This document shows positions 61,104 to 64,000 of a DNA stretch of 64,000 nt, one piece after another; positions within the stretch are counted from its first letter, which is position 1, and every line of letters begins with the position of its first letter. This DNA is from Allacma fusca (taxonomy: Eukaryota > Arthropoda > Collembola > Symphypleona > Sminthuridae), in contig OX359245.1 of the NCBI GenBank assembly GCA_947179485.1, positions 44,565,067 to 44,629,066 on the forward strand. The letters run 5' to 3'. The notes below the pieces were generated by a model, which saw only the letters and a list, made by a program, of their open reading frames with translations, did not search any database and had not been told where the DNA came from. A program made the translations under genes and the position numbers.

Positions 61104-63153
61104 TTAATAAGTTATGAGCAGATTGACAGAAGAATTGATCACGAAAGCCAAGTAGGTTATCAATGTACTTTTCTCCAAATTGTAGCAGCCCCCAACTCGT
61201 ACTCTCTGCACGGGAAGGGATTTGAAAATCCTCCTTTTCTCCTTGCTGAAAACTCGGGTTGAGTGGATGAAGTCATGACTGTTTGTACAAACACTTGCCA
61301 AAATTGGGAAAGTAACAATTGCAAATAGCAAGCTAATCGTACCATTGCACATAAAGCCAAGGATAAAAATTATATTCAACACAGAGTGGAACTTTATACA
61401 AATATAAGTACACATAACATCCAAGAATAGTGTATACAGCTTTAACATTGGAACAACGATCTGTTGGCAGCCGTTGTTAAACTGTCTCGTCAAGAGCTGA
61501 ACCGACCGAAATATTTTCAATGCATTTTCTTCTAACCGAAGGCTGTCGTTTGTCCATTTGGTTTCCGGAGTTACATGTCTATAGAGGTTTATTATCAAAA
61601 TCAGACCATCAGTGCGATGTGAACTTATCTTGTTCATAATAATAATAATTATTATTATTGTGCATGTACACGATTCAAAGAGGTATTTCACCACAATCGA
61701 ATTTAACAAACTCAATAAATGAGTTTTTAATGAGAAATTATTGCTGTATTTTATTACTTTTATAAATTCTACATCCAATGTTAGGATTTCTGGATGCTCA
61801 ACCACAAGAAGGTCGGAAAAGTTATACACAATGCCTAATTTCAAAGAAGATTCGTAACAATTTATTGCGTTTCAATTTTACTCCGAAATGAACATTCTGA
61901 AAACCATTTTCCTAAAAAAATGGTTTAAGCGGATTTGTATTATGTATTTTTAATTGAATTCTGTACCCTCCTTCTAAAACGCTGAAACGCGAAGGAATTT
62001 TTTAGATGACTCCTAACATGGAAACGCAACTATCTCATTTTATCGTGTAGTAGCAAGTGATCAGAACGTATCGTGCAGAACTAATGGAAAATCGGTTGTA
62101 AAAACCGAAAGCTGAAGTTTACAATTGGAAAGACTTGTTCTCATAATTAAACCCCTAACTAGGTTGCGTTAATAAGTTAAAAATTATCCAAATTCCCTTG
62201 TTTCAGCAAATTGTTCTCAAATTATAAACGTTAACAAATCTCGTCAAACTGTGTCTAGTTGAATACTTATCAGACAATCCTGAGATCTGAAGTCCTTTTC
62301 TTGTAGCACATTTACAAATAAAGAAAAACACGCATTTTTATTGCGTACTCCTTGTTTCAGCTATTGTAGTATAAGATATCTGTACTTCTTAGAACTCTGT
62401 TGTTGATTAACCTTAACGGTACATACATATACATAGATCCATACTTATTAAAACTTACCCAATCTGAGCTAACCAAAAGCTACAGCTGTTGCCATACAGG
62501 AGTATCAGGTACCAGTAAAAGTACAGCTGAGTCCATGGACATAGCAAAGTATAAAACTCGAACATAAAATACAGCCCCATGAGCCAAAGAGGTTTTTCTC
62601 CAGGGATGTAAACATAAAAATATCTCCGGCAATCAGGTTGGAGAAGGAACAGGATTGCGAAGCAGATTGATCCATTTATACAACTCGGAGTGATTAGCTT
62701 GAAATATAATGTGCACCCGTCAGAAAAGGATTTCTGTGATGACATCCCTTGATTGGCCCTCCCATGATGGGTGGGATCAAAAAAAGTATTTTTACTTTTT
62801 TCGTTAAATTTTATCAGGTGGTTCAAATGATTCACCAGCACATCTCTCTGGAGATATGTGTTCAAGAACAGACCAGCACTGGTCATGTAAAATATAGAGT
62901 ATGCACCCACCAATGACATGTCAATGGAAGTCACATTTTGGTAAATCAAACCATGGATAAACCAAAATCCCACTACAACTGATCGAATAAAGCAATACAC
63001 TGGAAGGGATAAGCTCAGCACTGTGGTGATTTTACCAGAGCGCTTAGCAAAATATCGTTTGTCTTTGTTGTAGAATCGCAGAGGGAAAGATTTGGTCGCT
63101 GAAATTATTCGAAAAAGTAATTCAAGTTGTTTGAAAGTAGCATCAGCGAACAT
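61104..63153 (-). CDS. Gustatory receptor-like seven-transmembrane protein, two exons
   Basis: Chemoreceptor of the insect gustatory receptor superfamily, springtail-type, expected in the dendrite membrane of taste neurons. Exon 1 is 63153-62459 (MFADATFKQLELLFRI onward) and ends at a GTAAG donor. Exon 2 most likely starts at 61623 after an AAG acceptor and runs to the stop at 61104. The join is in phase (GG|T, glycine) and gives 404 residues, normal for the family. Several hydrophobic helices are visible (for example IFYMTSAGLFLNTYL, CFAILFLLQ, YFYWYLILLYGNSCSFWL and IIFILGFMCNGTISLLFAIVTFPIL). The C-terminus carries the family end pattern: KEKRRIFKSLPVQRVRVGG, then LEKSTLITYLAFVINSSVNLLITY. 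The intron is about 835 bases. Codons open upstream of 61623 look intronic. The acceptor is weakly pyrimidine-rich, so its exact place is the least sure point. Confidence 0.78.
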
Positions 63154-64000
63154 TTTGATTTACAGTTTTTACATTAAGTATTTATGAAACCTAGCAGAGA
63201 TTCTCAATACTGTAGTTCCTTGATTTCATAACTTTTTCAGAAATGCAAATAAGCTCGAACAAAAAATTGTATTGGAGGAGACTCTTGTACTCAAAATTTT
63301 AATAATTTACTTGATTTTATGGACAAATGTTTGGAATTTTTAGCTACTGAACTAGGAATGACGACGCTTTGAGCTCCAAGCAAAAGTGAGCATTAATTCT
63401 AGACCCTAAAAAATACTAGCCACAGTGGTCATTGAGCAATCACTTGTTATAATAAGACACAAATAGTTACTTAAAACAATTTATGGATAAATGTTATAAT
63501 CAGTGTGAACGAGGATCGATTGGGAGGCTTTTAATGACCGAATTTCAAGAAGTAACACTGTGCAATATTTAATTGTCTTCAGTAGATATTCAGACCAAAC
63601 GGAATTTCTAAAATAGTTTGTACAGTACAGTCAAATCACTTTATTAAGGTTTTGGAAGTATTATATAATATTATGGAGGGGTCATTATTAATAATTACAT
63701 TTACATAGTAATTATAAGTCTCTACTGAGTATCCCAGCTAAGCGAAAAATGATTAGTTTCAAATGACGCCAAATAAAAGTTTTATTTCGCAAACAGTCCA
63801 TTAATTTCTGTCCGATTTATTTACACCTATCAATTTATTTGGTTCCAATCATGTTTTGACGCGCTATCTTCTTTCATAATTTGGCCACAATAAATTGGTA
63901 ATAATTATTATTTGTAAGTTTGAAGTTTTAGGTGGAAAAATATACACGCGCAGCCTAAATCGTTAATATGTGAATACTCGAGCGGACGTAGAAATTCCTT
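63154..64000. other. Intergenic at window end
   Basis: Upstream region of the minus-strand gustatory receptor gene, AT-rich. No other gene could be supported before the window ends. Confidence 0.5.

Overview
The window looks like nuclear DNA of an arthropod, most probably a springtail (Collembola). It is AT-rich, with short phase-consistent introns in the conserved genes, several single-exon divergent ionotropic receptors and a gustatory receptor-like gene of springtail type. This assignment rests on protein character only. All gene models were assembled by eye from splice sites, reading phase and family knowledge. There is one 200-base assembly gap (26182-26381).

Positions 1-26000 carry three conserved housekeeping genes, all on the + strand. 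They are the 3' end of a calcipressin/RCAN (sarah) gene, a complete 13-exon SCAF4/SCAF8 orthologue (RNA polymerase II CTD-binding, RRM), and a complete 9-exon S-adenosylmethionine decarboxylase (AMD1) gene that includes a 24-nt micro-exon. Long AT-rich non-coding stretches with microsatellites separate them.

Positions 27052-31946 form a giant imperfect palindrome (foldback element). Its arms include arrays of a 31-bp repeat. The right arm alone has received two hAT-like non-autonomous insertions and one small hairpin insertion, and the left arm preserves the uninserted sequence for comparison. A third hAT-like element lies at 39490-40240 with an exact 8-bp target duplication.

Positions 33677-64000 are an accessory, environment-facing region. 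It holds three single-exon ionotropic receptor-like genes (33677+, 44624-, 57398+), a small secreted C-type lectin (37554+), a tRNA-Gly(GCC), a two-exon gustatory receptor-like gene (61104-63153, -), and a four-exon gene on the - strand (42206-43185) whose C-terminal 145 residues resemble actinoporin-type pore-forming cytolysins. A broken but rather young Ty3/Gypsy LTR retrotransposon (48614-55268) sits between the second and third receptor.

The most unusual items are the actinoporin-like gene, the nested palindrome that records its own insertion history, the AMD1 micro-exon, and the acidic insert before the last membrane segment of the third receptor.
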